Source of the DNA: Hesseltinella vesiculosa
Taxonomy: Eukaryota; Mucoromycota; Mucoromycetes; Mucorales; Cunninghamellaceae
Length of the DNA: 64,000 bases
Direction: 5' to 3'
Assembly (NCBI GenBank): GCA_002104935.1
Contig: MCGT01000035.1
Coordinates: forward strand, 218,399-282,398
A model generated the notes under the pieces. That model saw only the letters and a program-made list of their open reading frames with translations, had not been told where the DNA came from and made no database searches. Positions 21,827-32,909 of this stretch are shown here, in pieces. The number at the start of each line of letters is the position of its first letter. Positions within the stretch are counted from its first letter, which is position 1. Made by a program: the position numbers and the translations under genes.

Positions 21827-23080
21827 ATGGCAAATTCTCTGTTAGATTTGCCAAATGAATTATTGCTACAGGTGGCCTTGCACCTGTCGTTTTCAGACCT
21901 GTGGTACTTTCGCACCTGCTCAAAATCAACACGACGGCTGGGACAAGAGCTGATATTAAGCAAATATGGCATCGACTTGCTGGACCCACAGCTCCATCCC
22001 TTTGCGTATCTGGTCTATTCTGCAACAGCCTTTTTAGAACGCAACAGCCAGGATCCTTCGACATGTCAGTGGATAGCGAATCATCTTGCCATTGCTATCC
22101 ATGACCGCCTACCCAAAGTGTTTGGCATCCCTTCCACCTTGGATTATTTCATGGATGTGTACATTGGCATTTTTATGGACTCACTCTTCCTCGATCTGCC
22201 TTATTGTTCTCCATGCCAGCTTCGGGAATGGAACCAGCTGCAGCCTTACACACCCCAAGCCTCCTTGTCTTCTGCCCCACCGCACGACACACCCGAGCCA
22301 ACGGACCCCCTGTCTTCGCTGGCCACCCCATCCTCTGCCTTCCCATCCCCTCCGTCACCTTCCTCTTCTTCCTCCAGCAGCAATTTGGCCCTGTTCACCA
22401 TCTCCACCGTCAGCGATACCTCGGCCTCCCTCTACACAGCCACCATCCACGTTGCTGATCTCCTGTCCACCCTGGACAATGTCCTGTCGATCTTGTTCAG
22501 CTCCAATCGCCAGAAATCCTTTATTGTCGCTCACCTTCACCGCATGGTGCTGCAGCTTACCCACCAATATCGACGCATCGACGAACATGACCGAGCTTGC
22601 TGCGGTCTGCGCATCTGTGTGCTGCTGGTCTGCCGCCTCGTCGACCAAGGGCTGCTGTCGATTGCTGAAGTCAATTCATTCGCTGGCCTGCTTCCGGGCT
22701 TTTTTATCACGGCTCCCTCGGATGTCCACATGAGCTGGAACGCCACGCCGCGACCATCACCGCCGCCTTCACGGTCGCCGTCTCTTGGCACGCTGCTGTC
22801 CCAACGCCTGCGTCAACAACAACGTCTAACATACCCCCCAACCCAGCCCGACTTGACCTCGTCCGACGACCGTCTGTCCCGTGACCCATTATCGCTCTAC
22901 ATCAATCACCCGCACTGGCCTCTGTGGCTTCAAGAAACAAAGCTGCGCATGATGATCGTGCTGGATCTGGCACGGGGCCTGATTGCCCAGTACCATGCAA
23001 GGAAAATCGCCCGCCTTGATATCCAGTACCTTACCAATATGCTGCAAGAAACCGTCTCTGCATTTAATGTATTCAAGTAG
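21827..23080 (+). CDS. F-box protein, 417 aa
   Basis: Single exon from ATG 21827 to TAG 23080. The first 45 residues (ANSLLDLPNELLLQVALHL... then DLWYFRTCSKSTRRL) match an F-box, the SKP1-binding module of SCF ubiquitin ligases. The rest is alpha-helical with a Ser/Pro-rich insert at about 150-190. It contains no recognisable WD40, LRR or Kelch repeats, so the substrate class cannot be told. It converges on the minus-strand gene ending at 23263. I chose ATG 21827 because it places the F-box at the very N-terminus and avoids translated T-runs. Confidence 0.85.
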   Translation: MANSLLDLPNELLLQVALHLSFSDLWYFRTCSKSTRRLGQELILSKYGIDLLDPQLHPFAYLVYSATAFLERNSQDPSTCQWIANHLAIAIHDRLPKVFGIPSTLDYFMDVYIGIFMDSLFLDLPYCSPCQLREWNQLQPYTPQASLSSAPPHDTPEPTDPLSSLATPSSAFPSPPSPSSSSSSSNLALFTISTVSDTSASLYTATIHVADLLSTLDNVLSILFSSNRQKSFIVAHLHRMVLQLTHQYRRIDEHDRACCGLRICVLLVCRLVDQGLLSIAEVNSFAGLLPGFFITAPSDVHMSWNATPRPSPPPSRSPSLGTLLSQRLRQQQRLTYPPTQPDLTSSDDRLSRDPLSLYINHPHWPLWLQETKLRMMIVLDLARGLIAQYHARKIARLDIQYLTNMLQETVSAFNVFK

Positions 23081-23262
23081 ACCCTTTCTTCATCTTCTGT
23101 ACCATATGTTGATACCTCGCTTCTTGTTCCTCCGCCTCTAAAAAAAAAAACCGCCGTCGTGCCATGTCTTTTTTAAACAAAGTTTGTTTTATAATAATTG
23201 GTATGGACATGGATGAGGATGATGAGGGATATGGAAGAGAAGGAATGTAAAAGAGGAAAGAA

Positions 23263-24874
23263 TTAAGTGGTGGGTTGGAGCATACTTTGCCAGCGACAGA
23301 CGGCTTGGAAAACCTTGTGACTCTGCAGCATGCCTTGTTCCGCTTGAAAGGCAACCACCAGCTGGCGTAGACTCTGCTGGGCTTGTAAAGCCATTTGGGT
23401 ATCACTGGACATCTTCTCGCCAAAGTACAACAGCGTGCATGCTGACGTCAAAGTATCAATCAGCTAAGGAAAAAAAAAAAAAAAAAAAAAAAGGGTGTGA
23501 AATGACAAGACGGGAGGTGGTTCAGGCTCCTACCTCGGGAAGGATACATCGATGGTGAATAGAAAAGAGACGAAAGACCGATTGGATGAGTTGAAAGGCA
23601 ATCATGATGCCGTTGTTGAGCACTTGCTCGAGACGGTCACGGGCGTTGCTGGAAAAGGTAAAGTAGTCGGCCGACGACTGTTCTTGAGCGCGGTCGTTCT
23701 CGGCCAGAGCCAGAATCAGTTCGCGCTGATACCAATGCAGGAGACCGGACAGATACAGCACCTGCAGTCGCAGCTGCTGCCAGAGCGGAAGCGTAGCTTG
23801 CTCAACTTGCATGGCTTTGGTGCTGTCCTGGAACCAGGCATCCAGCTGGCCGATGGAAGTGGCCTCGTCTCGGAGCAGAGCCCAGCCACGGATCTCGTAG
23901 TACACCCAGAGTCGCTGCAGATAATGCGGGTGGTCGTACGAGGCAGAGGAGTAGCGTGCCATCAGCTCAGGACTCTGGAGGTGGGCGTTGGAAGGTGCTT
24001 GTTGAGGCTTGGTCATGGTGGGCGTGCCGTCTTCGGGGCCCGAGGCATTGGTGGCGAATTTAATGCGTTGAAACCAGGCGCGGAAATTCCACCACTTGGT
24101 GTAGTCGAGGTACTGGATCTGGCGCTTGGCTACCCACAAAAAGTGATCTTCATGCTGCATGACAAGATTGGCGTACAGATGTAACAAAACGAGGGCTTCG
24201 ACATTGCTGGTGGAGATATCGTCAAACTCGACGGCTTCGCAGGCCAGTGTGTAGCAGTCCTGGGCCAAGGGTAGCAGTGTCGGCAGTGTCGAGGGCGGGA
24301 AGCTGTCAGGGTGGCACATCACTCCATGCAAGGCACTGTATGCACAGAGCGCGTACAGCAAGCCACGATGGAGGGTGCCTTGGTGAAACATCTGCAGAAA
24401 CTGAGCAGGGTCTCGCCACGTCGGGCTGGACGATGTGCAGGATAAGTGCAGACGGACCAATCGGTCAAACAGTTCATACGGATACGGAGCCAGCGAAGGA
24501 TGGTCGTGCCAGACCCGAGGATTGCCGCCACCCAGTTTGCTGAAGCTGCGTTTGCTGACGGGCGTCACCGGCAACCACCCCATGCTGCTGTTGCGTTTCT
24601 TGGCCAGGAATGGTGGTGTGGCCGGCTGCTCAGCATCTGCCACAACCGGTGACGGTAGCTGTTTCTTCATGTCACTGAGTGTCCGGTACAATTGACCTAG
24701 CGTGCGGATGTTGGTCTCGACTTCCACGAGCGATCGTTTGCGTTCCTTCATCACCCAGCCTTCCGGCAACGTCCAGTCTTCTTCCTTTTGAATGGGTAAG
24801 AATGACACATCCAGCGGCACTGGCAGTACTGGTCGTACGATTTCGCTGGTCCCATTTGCTTGCGGTTGGTACAT
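23263..24874 (-). CDS. fungal transcription-regulator-like protein without zinc cluster, 513 aa
   Basis: Two exons, 23534-24874 and 23263-23463, joined in frame across a 70-bp GT-AG intron with a long T-run (coding strand). The central part (about 130-330) has the layout of the fungal-specific transcription factor domain: a YPYELFDRLVRLHL segment, then helical repeats such as GLLYALCAYSALHG, LAQDCYTLACEAVEFDD and NVEALVLLHLYANL. No Zn2Cys6 cluster is present at the N-terminus, so DNA binding would need another partner or a missing exon. It is divergent from the hydrolase gene at 25507. The domain assignment is by eye and tentative; the coding call is firm. Confidence 0.75.
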
Positions 24875-25506
24875 TACGAAAAAAAAAAAACCGTTGTTGA
24901 ATTGAAAAAAAAAGAGTGAGAATCAAAATAAAAATCGAGCCTCCTTTTTCCTCCCCTAGCGTGCCTTTTTTTTTTTTTTTTGCCCCACCATTTTTCATCT
25001 GCTCGATCACAGGCTCACCTAAAATGTGGCCAACCAACGTGGCCGTAGCAAAAAACCAAGTTGGCCAAAGCAAAAGATGAACAAGGTTTTCATGCTGATC
25101 CCCAATGCACGTGTATCCTCCCAAATCAATCCCATGCTTACGTTTGTGAGAAAAGGAACCTCGTTGACAGGACTGAGCACCGAATGAAAGGAAGAACAGT
25201 GCAGCCAGTCATAAACGCAGAGGCAAAAAGGCGCTAAATGCACTAACCTGGCCCCCATGCAGAAACGTAAAAGACATGCTATTTCCTCCGTTGAAGCCTT
25301 TTATCTACACCCCATGGCATGATTTGGTCCCCTGGCCAACAACTGATTTCCTCCAATTGGCAACGGAGTTTTTTTGCTAATGTGGCATCAGTTGTTGACA
25401 TTGGCGCCATTTTATTGGCTCGGAGAAGGGTAAAGAATAAAAAAAATTTCAGGGCGCACCTCTCTTTCCTCTTTCTTTCAATATTCGTCACCTACCTCTT
25501 TGGAAG
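24875..25506. promoter_or_regulatory. divergent intergenic region
   Basis: 632 bp between opposite starts (24874 minus, 25507 plus). T/A runs occur at about 24880-24892 and 24965-24980. Overlapping frames at 25019-25491 show no family features. Confidence 0.4.
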
Positions 25507-26551
25507 ATGACGCCCTTGCCTGTAAAAGCTTGTTGTACAGTTAAGCCTGTTGAATCCGACTATGAGCCTGTAGGTGCCTTGGTTCAAATAGATGATTATT
25601 CTGCTTATGTGGTTGGTCCTGAAGTAATAGTCACAGACTAAATGAAACGTGCGCAGGCACCTAAAACCCATTTCTTCCTCGCTCTCTTTTATTGATAAGG
25701 AGGCCAAGAAAGCGATCATTGTCCTTTATGATATTTTTGGATTCCAGTAAGTGGGAAGATAGCAAGACTTGTCTCAGCTTTCTTTCCAGCGCCAATACCA
25801 AGCAATTCTGTGATGCCCTCGCTCGAGAACGGGATTACAAGGTGGTGATGCCCGACTTCTTCATGGGCGACTACTTTTCTCAAGACCATGTGCCTTCAGG
25901 CCATGGCTTTCTTGTCAACTCCATCAACTGGGTCCGCTTGATCTCTTACATCATTGGCCATGCCACTTTTTCAAAGGTAGGGTGTGTGTGTGTGGAGGGG
26001 GGGAGGTCTGCAGAAATTCATTGGTTTGTCAAAAGACCGAGCCGTGCTTGGACAAGACGTACGCCTGGCTGAAAAACCAGGGCCATGACACCGTTGGCCT
26101 GGTTGGTTTTTGCTGGGGAGGAAAGCGGTCCATTGAATATGCAGCCAAGCATGATTTTGTCGTGGGCGCCGCGCTGATCCATCCCTCCATGATGACCCTG
26201 GGAGACTTCAAAATGGCCAAATCGCCTCTTCTCTTGATCCCCACCAAGGATGAGCCTGACTTGGTAAGCAACAGCGAGAGACGGAGATTGTGTCACGCTG
26301 ATCTTTCTTCCATCCAGACGCCACATTTTGAGTTGCTCAAGACCAAGCCTTTCTTTGACAAGTGCAAACATGTCCGTTATCAAGGTAAACTCCTCCGGCT
26401 GTTGAGTCACCCATTTCACTCTTTCTTTTTAGATATCAACCATGGCTTTGCCTCTGCACGCGGCGACTGGACGGATGAACACGTCCGAAGCCGGGTGAAT
26501 GACGCCATCCAGGAAACCGTCACCTTTTTCGACGGTCTGTTCGACGTGTAA
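25507..26551 (+). CDS. dienelactone hydrolase-family protein, 254 aa
   Basis: Six exons: 25507-25623, 25700-25746, 25790-25976, 26036-26263, 26318-26384, 26433-26551. All are GT-AG and in frame. It is an alpha/beta hydrolase of the dienelactone hydrolase family: the nucleophile elb is GLVGFCWGGK (Cys as nucleophile), and the catalytic His lies in DINHGFASARGDW near the C-terminus. Early residues AIIVLYDIFGF form the first core strand. Length matches the family (about 240-260 aa). In fungi such proteins are often annotated by domain only, with small esters or lactones as substrates. Intron 3 holds a GT-repeat and G-run, and acceptor choice for exon 2 is ambiguous by 3 nt. Confidence 0.88.
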
Positions 26552-26753
26552 CCGACGCTTTTCTGTTGGTATCCTTATCACGCTTTCAAGAATAAACGGG
26601 GGAAAACCGAAGAACGTGTTTGGCCAGCGGGAAAAACATTAGCGAACCACGCTGGCCATTGGCTGGGATCCTTTTTTTTTTTTTATCAGCTTGGCTCTTT
26701 CACCCTTTCATTTTATTTTATTTTATTTTTTTTTTCGTTCAGGGCAGAAGCTA

Positions 26754-27952
26754 ATGGCCGATTATTTTGTCTTATTTCGGCTACCACCAGCAGTGGTGGT
26801 GTCGCCGGTGGTGGTGTTTCCCATCTACATGGCAGCGCTGTTAATGGACTATTTAATCATCAGCTACATTCGCCTGCATCGATCGTCTGCAGTGTCCAGC
26901 ACCGGCTTTTTTATCATTGTCATTGCGTATCACATCTTGATCCCTCTGTCCATCGTTTCGACCTCGCCTGGCCTGAATGTGTTCTTTACTGCAGCTCCAT
27001 TGTACATGGCCATGTTCACAGCCAGCCTTCCGCCCAACGAACTTGCCAGTATCCGCCGTTGGGGCTATCGCCTCAGCACCGACCTTGTCGACCCAGATCA
27101 GGGCGGCCGGGTGCGGCTCCACGGCCTTGCCAAGGTGTTCCGTGGACTGTTCAAGTTGATATTTAATCAGGCCATTGTCAATCCCTATGGCCTAGGCGAC
27201 ATGAACAACGACCTGAAGCAGATCCTGACGCAGCCTTGGTATGAGCCCCAAGCTGTACTGTACCATCTGGTACTTGGGATCAAAGCTTATTGCTTACTTG
27301 GCATTGTCGATATGTGGCTGGGAGCTGAACAAGCCTTGTTTGGTGTGCGCTACATCGATATCTTCAACTCACCTATCCTGTCCTCTAGGTAAGTCTGTTG
27401 TGTAAACCGGTGCATACTGATCTGTTCTTTTTTTTTTTTTTTAAAGTCCTCGAGATTTCTGGAGGTAACACGAAAGCCTAAAGGGCGATCATCAAAATCA
27501 TCTTGAACCGTCCTCTTTTTTTTTTTTTTTTGCCCAGCCGCCGATGGAACATGGTGATGCACAATACATTCCATGACAAGGTGTTTCTGAAAGAGTCGGA
27601 CAAGTCTCCCATCGACAAGAAGCGCAAGGCCACTTCGTCCTTTTGGTCGTCGAACAATGGCCGGGGCTTGCTGGTGTTCATCTTGAGCGGGGTGCTCCAT
27701 GAGATGATTGTGTGTGCCAACAGCCGCGAAGTCACGCTGGAAAACACTGCCTTTTTTCTCGTCCATGGGGTTGTCGTCATGCTGGAGGCCAACCTGCTGC
27801 GGAAACAACCTCCTGCCCATTGGCTGACCTGGACGCTGTGTGTGCTTGCTCATCTCGTCTTCATCAGTCTAACCGCTCGCCTCTTCTTGGCTCCCTTTAT
27901 CCGTTATGATTTCCTTTCCCCCTTGCTCGCTACCCATACGTTTCTCGTCTGA
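26754..27952 (+). CDS. wax-synthase-type MBOAT acyltransferase, 355 aa
   Basis: Three exons: 26754-27388, 27447-27464 (only 18 nt) and 27538-27952, with T-runs before both acceptors. The micro-exon supplies PRDFW, giving the family motif RSPRDFWSRRWN across the junctions. The protein is multi-span (about 7-8 hydrophobic stretches, for example VVSPVVVFPIYMAALLMDYL and FFIIVIAYHILIPLSIV). The active-site region reads HNTFHDKVF and FILSGVLHEM, with the conserved MBOAT His in VLHE. Such enzymes transfer acyl groups to alcohols in the ER, making wax or steryl-type esters. The product is inferred from the family and the substrate is not determinable. Confidence 0.88.
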
Positions 27953-28049
27953 CCTCGTCTCCTCCAATGCCATAGAGCTTACATAGACAGTTAAAAAAAT
28001 AAACTTGTTTTTAATGAACGTCTGGGTGCAATAGCTCTAGAAGGATGGT

Positions 28050-29250
28050 TTAACCAGGAGGCAACAAGCTGGCATCGACAGCCTCGTCTTCTTCATAAGA
28101 ATGTTCTGTTTGGGCTTCATAATGGTCATGCACAGGCGAGCGAGGCATGGCCATCACACCTACAACGAAAAAACCGTTAGATAAACTCTCTCTCTCTCCC
28201 CCGCGCGCGCCTGTTCTTTACCTGTTCTTGAGGCTTCCAAGATGCCAAACGGTTTCACGAGTTTCATAAAGGAATCAATGCGACCAGGCTTGGCACACAT
28301 TTCCACCACCACCGAGTCTGACGACACATCCACCACCTTGCCATCAAACAAACGAGTCAGTTCGGTCAAGGCACGTAAATGAGAAAAGGTTTCACGCAGG
28401 GTTTCTGAAGGCGTGGCAACGGCCGTGCTCTGCAGATAAAAAAAAAGTGGGGTGAGCCTGGCTGCTGTCATTACCGCTCCTTACTGCTTACGTGATGGCC
28501 AAGTATTTGTTGAGCCAAGTTTTCGTCTTCAAACTCAACTTGATCGTCAAGCTTGGCTGTTGGCAGTTGTTCATGAAGATGTTCTGGGCCCAAGATCGAC
28601 ACCTTGATCAACAGCAATTCTCGTTCAATCAATTTGGTCTTGGTGTAATCCAACACAGCCCACACAGGCACCTGCCATCGTCCAAGAAAAACCGTAAGTC
28701 ATTGCCTTTTTTTTTTTTTTTAGCACTTACCAAATCTTCCAATTGACGACGGGCTTGTTCGATTTGGACGTTGCGGCCGTTGAAGACAACCGTCATGCGG
28801 CTGAGATCTGGCACTTCGGTATTAGCAACCACCAAGGATTCAATGTTGAAACCACGGGCAGCCAATACTCCCGACAAGCGGCTCAACACGCCGGGTTCGT
28901 TTTGAACAAGACAGTTGAGAATATGGCGAGTTTCTGGTGCCTTGGAAGGGGCGGGGGTATTGTACAAGATGTTGGTGACGGCATCTTCGACAGAGGGTTC
29001 AGGCACAGCCGGTACAGGGCCGAATCGCCGTTGACGAAGATGCTTTTTGAATGACATTGCACTGGTGGCACTGGTAGGTTGTGTGGATTTGAGTCGCATC
29101 ACCTGAGACACGGTGGATCGCAATGGCTAATAAAAAAAATGACAACATATAAAAAATAGGTAAGAACGCGCGAATCCATGGCCATCCACTTGCCTGAGTT
29201 TGAACTCTGCCACTTACCGTACGTCCAATGGATGTCACTGCACGAAACAT
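28050..29250 (-). CDS. ILV6: acetolactate synthase regulatory subunit, 308 aa
   Basis: Five exons: 29218-29250, 28731-29126, 28492-28671, 28222-28429, 28050-28159. All are GT-AG and in frame. The protein is the small regulatory subunit that activates acetolactate synthase (ILV2) and gives valine feedback, in mitochondria. The N-terminal about 40 residues are basic and Ser/Thr-rich like an import signal. The ACT domain is clear: RHILNCLVQNEPGVLSRLSG, then FNIESLVVANTEVPDLSR. The C-terminal domain includes ERELLLIKVSILGPEH and GRIDSFMKLVKPFGILEASRTG. Length matches yeast Ilv6 (309). Intron 4 carries a CT-repeat followed by a CG-repeat. ILV3 of the same pathway lies about 10 kb away on the same strand. 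Confidence 0.96.
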
Positions 29251-29465
29251 GATTAAGAAAAGAGAAATGCAATAAAGTTTGAAAAAAAAAAGAAGAGCAA
29301 GAAAAAAGAAAAAAGTGGAGAAAAAGGCTTTCTTATCTCACAACAAAAAGCCAGCTACAGATTCTCATTGGTCAACTGGACGACATGTCATTCCATGTCT
29401 CATTGTGGAACGGTGCTTGTCAAAAAACAAACTTGTTGTTTATTCAAAATAGAGAGGCAGGATCT

Positions 29466-30118
29466 CTAAAGGAAGGAATGAGTCTCACGAGGCCCATATT
29501 TTGTTCCTGGCCTACCATTATAGATGGCAATGTCCTCAGTGTTGAACAGGCAAAACACAACTTGACCCACCTTGATCAAAAAAGGAAAAAAAATATGAAT
29601 TGTCAAAAGCCCAGCACAGCCAATCCCCCTTCCAATCATGTACCATCTGACTCATCGTTACTTACCTGCTCTGGATGGCGTTCTAAAAACTGTCGAACGG
29701 TACTCAAAGCGACATTTGCTGCTCGCTCCTTGTTGTACCCATATACTCCCGTACTGACACATGGGAATGCAATCGACCGAAGCTGGTTCTCCACGAGCAC
29801 TTCCATACATCGCCGGTAGCAGCTCTCCAGCATCTTTGGCTGCTCTGGTGGAGCGATCGGTCCCACCGTGTGGATCACATCTGCGTTATCAAAATAAATA
29901 TCAAATGGTCTGTCTTTTCCTCATGACAATCATACGCACGTTTGGCTGGCAGCCGATATCCTAAACAGACGAGGTTCGTTCAGCGACTTGCATTCTTATT
30001 TTAGTTGACGTTTACCCTTGGTGATTTTAGCATCGCCAGTAGCACAGCCTTCCAATGAACGGCATTCGTTCAGCAGCCCTGACCCGGCTGCTCTGTGGAT
30101 CGCTCCATCAACACCACT

Positions 30119-30150
<32 letters not shown>

Positions 30151-30474
30151 GCGTGGGTACCCGAAATATCAGCCGTTTACCGTGCTTCTATTCTTTCGTT
30201 ACCCTCCACCAAGAAGTGAATTGTTGGCCGCATTGACTAGAGCACAAGTAAGCAATGTCAGTGATGATCACAGCTCATGTCTTTCATTCATTACCAATGG
30301 CATCTACTTCAAGGGTAGTGATGCTGTCTTGGCTGTTGCAAAAATAAATAAATGGAGTGCATTTTTTTATGAAGAGTCATACGTGAGAAGGACCTTGCTT
30401 CTCAAGGCCGGATTGGTAGCCGTTTGGAAATGCTGCTTGATATGTTCCAATGCTCGAGCACGGATCGTTGACAT
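29466..30474 (-). CDS. macro-domain protein (MacroD-type ADP-ribose hydrolase), 201 aa
   Basis: Seven short exons: 30383-30474, 30295-30332, 30203-30236, 30016-30116, 29940-29960 (21 nt), 29666-29880, 29466-29570. All are GT-AG with matching phase. Together they encode one macro domain: [20 protein letters not shown], then [39 protein letters not shown] and [17 protein letters not shown]. These are the NAAN, GGGVDGAIH and GVYG ADP-ribose-binding loops of MacroD/Poa1-class enzymes, which remove mono-ADP-ribose from proteins or deacetylate O-acetyl-ADP-ribose. The intron before exon 4 has a T27 run. The gene is unusually fragmented for a 201-aa product. Confidence 0.92.
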
Positions 30475-31432
30475 GATGGAAAGAGTTGAAAAAAAAAAAT
30501 CAAAACTAAACCGGCGGAGAAGCCGCTTTTTGATACGAGCGAGTCGTTTCGATATAAAACTACCAGGGTTGACAGTGACAGCAGAACCGTCAAGATTAGC
30601 CCTTTGACAGAGAATATACCACGCTGTATAAAAATGAAGGCTGCCTCTTTCTGCTTCGTAGAGGTCCAGGCGGCGAGTTTGAGCATGCCAAGCAACTGCG
30701 GAACGACATGCTCACAGACGCCTGCCCTAGTGGGCGGATGTTTAATTTTGACAATCCATTTTTCGATTTTTTTTTAGCTGGGGAATGGGTGTGCAAGAAG
30801 TCGACGTTCTCAAATTGGCTGGGCAACCACCGCCGATCGACATGGTTTTTTCACCGTCTATCTCTTTCACAGGCACTTGCACTTATGCGAAATGCCAGTT
30901 AAATCCATCCACTCAACAGCGACTTGCAAGCGTTCTCTTTTCTTTCTTTTTTTTTTTTCCCAAAGCCAAGGACCCTGAGGATTTGGTCAAACCGCAACAG
31001 AGGATTCTCAAAAAAGAGACTTCATCGATTTGCCTTAAACTTTGCAACATGTGTGCCGCATGAAGTGCACTAAAGTCAACTGGCAACGGAACAAAAAGGG
31101 GCAAGCGTAGGCAACGAGAAAAGGAATAGCTCCGCCGGCCCGTTCGATTCCACACCTGGGCGCCATCTCTTTTTTTAATACTACTCCATTCATCTTTTTG
31201 AGTACAAAACGAAATGGCCGAGTCCAGAGGACATTTCGAACTGACGTATTTTTTTTTTACGCATGATCAGGCGATCAAGAACACAGCAAGGAGCGTCGGA
31301 GAAGGGTAAATCAGTGCCGTCAAGATGGCGCCACAGCACGCAAATAAGAAGCGTTTTGATTTGCCCATTCGGCATTCGACGCACATCTCTTTTCTCCCCC
31401 GACTTTTTTTTTTTTCAAGAATAGCATTAGAC
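30475..31432. promoter_or_regulatory. divergent intergenic region
   Basis: About 960 bp between the macro-domain gene (minus) and MET22 (plus). It carries A/T runs, ATTGGCTG-type CCAAT elements and a segment resembling one at 51925-52027. No frame shows family features. Confidence 0.4.
30759..30856 (+). repeat. possible dispersed repeat, copy 1
   Basis: About 98 bp showing, in the same order, GCTGGGGAAT, TTGGCTGGGCAACC and ATCGAC.TG.TTTTTTCA, also present at 51925-52027. Overall similarity is partial (by eye). Both copies sit in intergenic DNA. Confidence 0.35.
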
Positions 31433-32730
31433 CATGGCCTGTAAGTCTTAATGACACTATGCTTCATCCCAATGGCTCATTGAATCTATAGTATACGCAA
31501 AAGAACGAGCCGTAGCTATCCAAGCCGTGCTTCAAGCCAGCAAAGTCTGTCAATCGGTTTTCCAACACCTCGTCGCCAATGAGACCCTGACCAAAAACGA
31601 CAAATCACCCGTCACCGGTAAGCACTTGCCTCAGGTTTCCCTGGCTCATGGTCCTTCTTTCATGACCTCAACATAGTGGCTGATTTCTCTGCGCAGGCCA
31701 TTGTCAACACCTACCTGACCCAGTCGTTCCCTGAAGATCCTATCGTCGGTGAAGAAGACTCTAAAGATCTACGTGGCGACGTTGGAAAGATCTTGCGCGA
31801 AAAGGTCTTCTCATTGACAAATGGCGTGTTAGATGCCCAAGAAAAGCTGACAGAAGACCAAGTGAGTGCCTTGTCAACCTGCCTGGAAAAATCGCTCAAC
31901 TTGCTTCTTCCCTGTAGATCCTGGCTGCGATTGACCGAGGCAATTATGCGGGCGGTGCAAAGGGACGTCACTGGGCTTTGGATCCCATCGACGGTACAAA
32001 GGGCTTTTTGCGGGGGGCCAATATGCAGTGTGCTTGGCTTTGATTGTGGACGGTGTGGTGCAGCTGGGCGTCATGGGCACGCCGAACCTGCCTGTCAATG
32101 CTGCCGAGCCCGAAGGTCCTCGTGGCTCCCTGTTTGTTGCCGTACGTGGTCAAGGCGCTTTCCAAGTAAGTGGGAGGATGGGGACATGGGTCGAAAAGTT
32201 GATTGACCTGGTTTCTCCACGCAGCGAGGCTTCCACGAAACCAGTGAATCGCCTATCCATTTTGCAGATATTGACGACACCAAGAAGGCCACGTTCTGTG
32301 AATCTGTCGAGGCAGGCCATTCATCCCATGGTGATGCTGCCGCCATTGCCAACCTTTTGGGCATCACGCGACCCTCTATCCGAATGGACTCGCAGGCCAA
32401 ATACTGCTCCATCTCCCGAGGGGATGCCGACATCTACCTTCGCTTGCCCACCAGCAAATCTTATGAAGAAAAAATTTGGGTATTCCTTTTTTATTACATC
32501 TTCAATGGAAGACTGACACTTTTTTTTTCCCCCTGTGTTAGGATCATGCTTCCGGTAACGTCTTGGTGACCGAGGCCGGTGGCAAGGTGACAGATGTCCA
32601 AGGCAAGCCTTTGGACTTCTCTGTAGGCCGCACCCTGGCCAAGAACAAAGGCGTCATTGCTGCTAATGCCAACATCTTTGACCAAGTCTTGGCTGCTGTG
32701 CAGAAAGTGCTTGCTGCCAAGGAACAATAA
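31433..32730 (+). CDS. MET22: 3'(2'),5'-bisphosphate nucleotidase (MET22/HAL2), two apparent frame breaks
   Basis: Six exons: 31433-31439 (7 nt), 31491-31617, 31677-31861, 31918-32165, 32225-32479, 32542-32730. The enzyme hydrolyses PAP to AMP in sulfate assimilation and is the lithium/sodium-sensitive Hal2. Landmarks are TLTKNDKSPVTVADFSAQ, the metal site VGEEDS, HWALDPIDGTKGFLRG, YAVCLALIVDGVVQLG, MDSQAKYC and WDHASGNVLV. Conserved protein switches frame twice. In exon 2 a T5 run (31557-31561) has one base too many. In exon 4 a G6 run (32012-32017) has one too few. The shifts offset each other, giving about 336 aa if corrected. For exon 2 an alternative acceptor at 31539/31540 would avoid the first break but drop a conserved N-terminal helix. 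Confidence 0.88.
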
Positions 32731-32909
32731 TTTCCCTTGCTGAATGAACTTGCTGTAATAAAGAAAGAATCGATTAGGAAGTGATAATCAAGAGAGAGGC
32801 CATGCTGCGGAGAATGAAAAAGGAGTGACGACAGAAAAAAAAAAAAAAAAACTCGACACGCAAGCGCCTTCCCTTTTTTTTTTCTCTTTTGTTATTCACA
32901 TACGAAATC

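Noticed and set aside
31130..31170. GTTCGATTCC-like T-loop, considered as a tRNA
   Set aside because: No pairing stems or anticodon arm could be folded around it.
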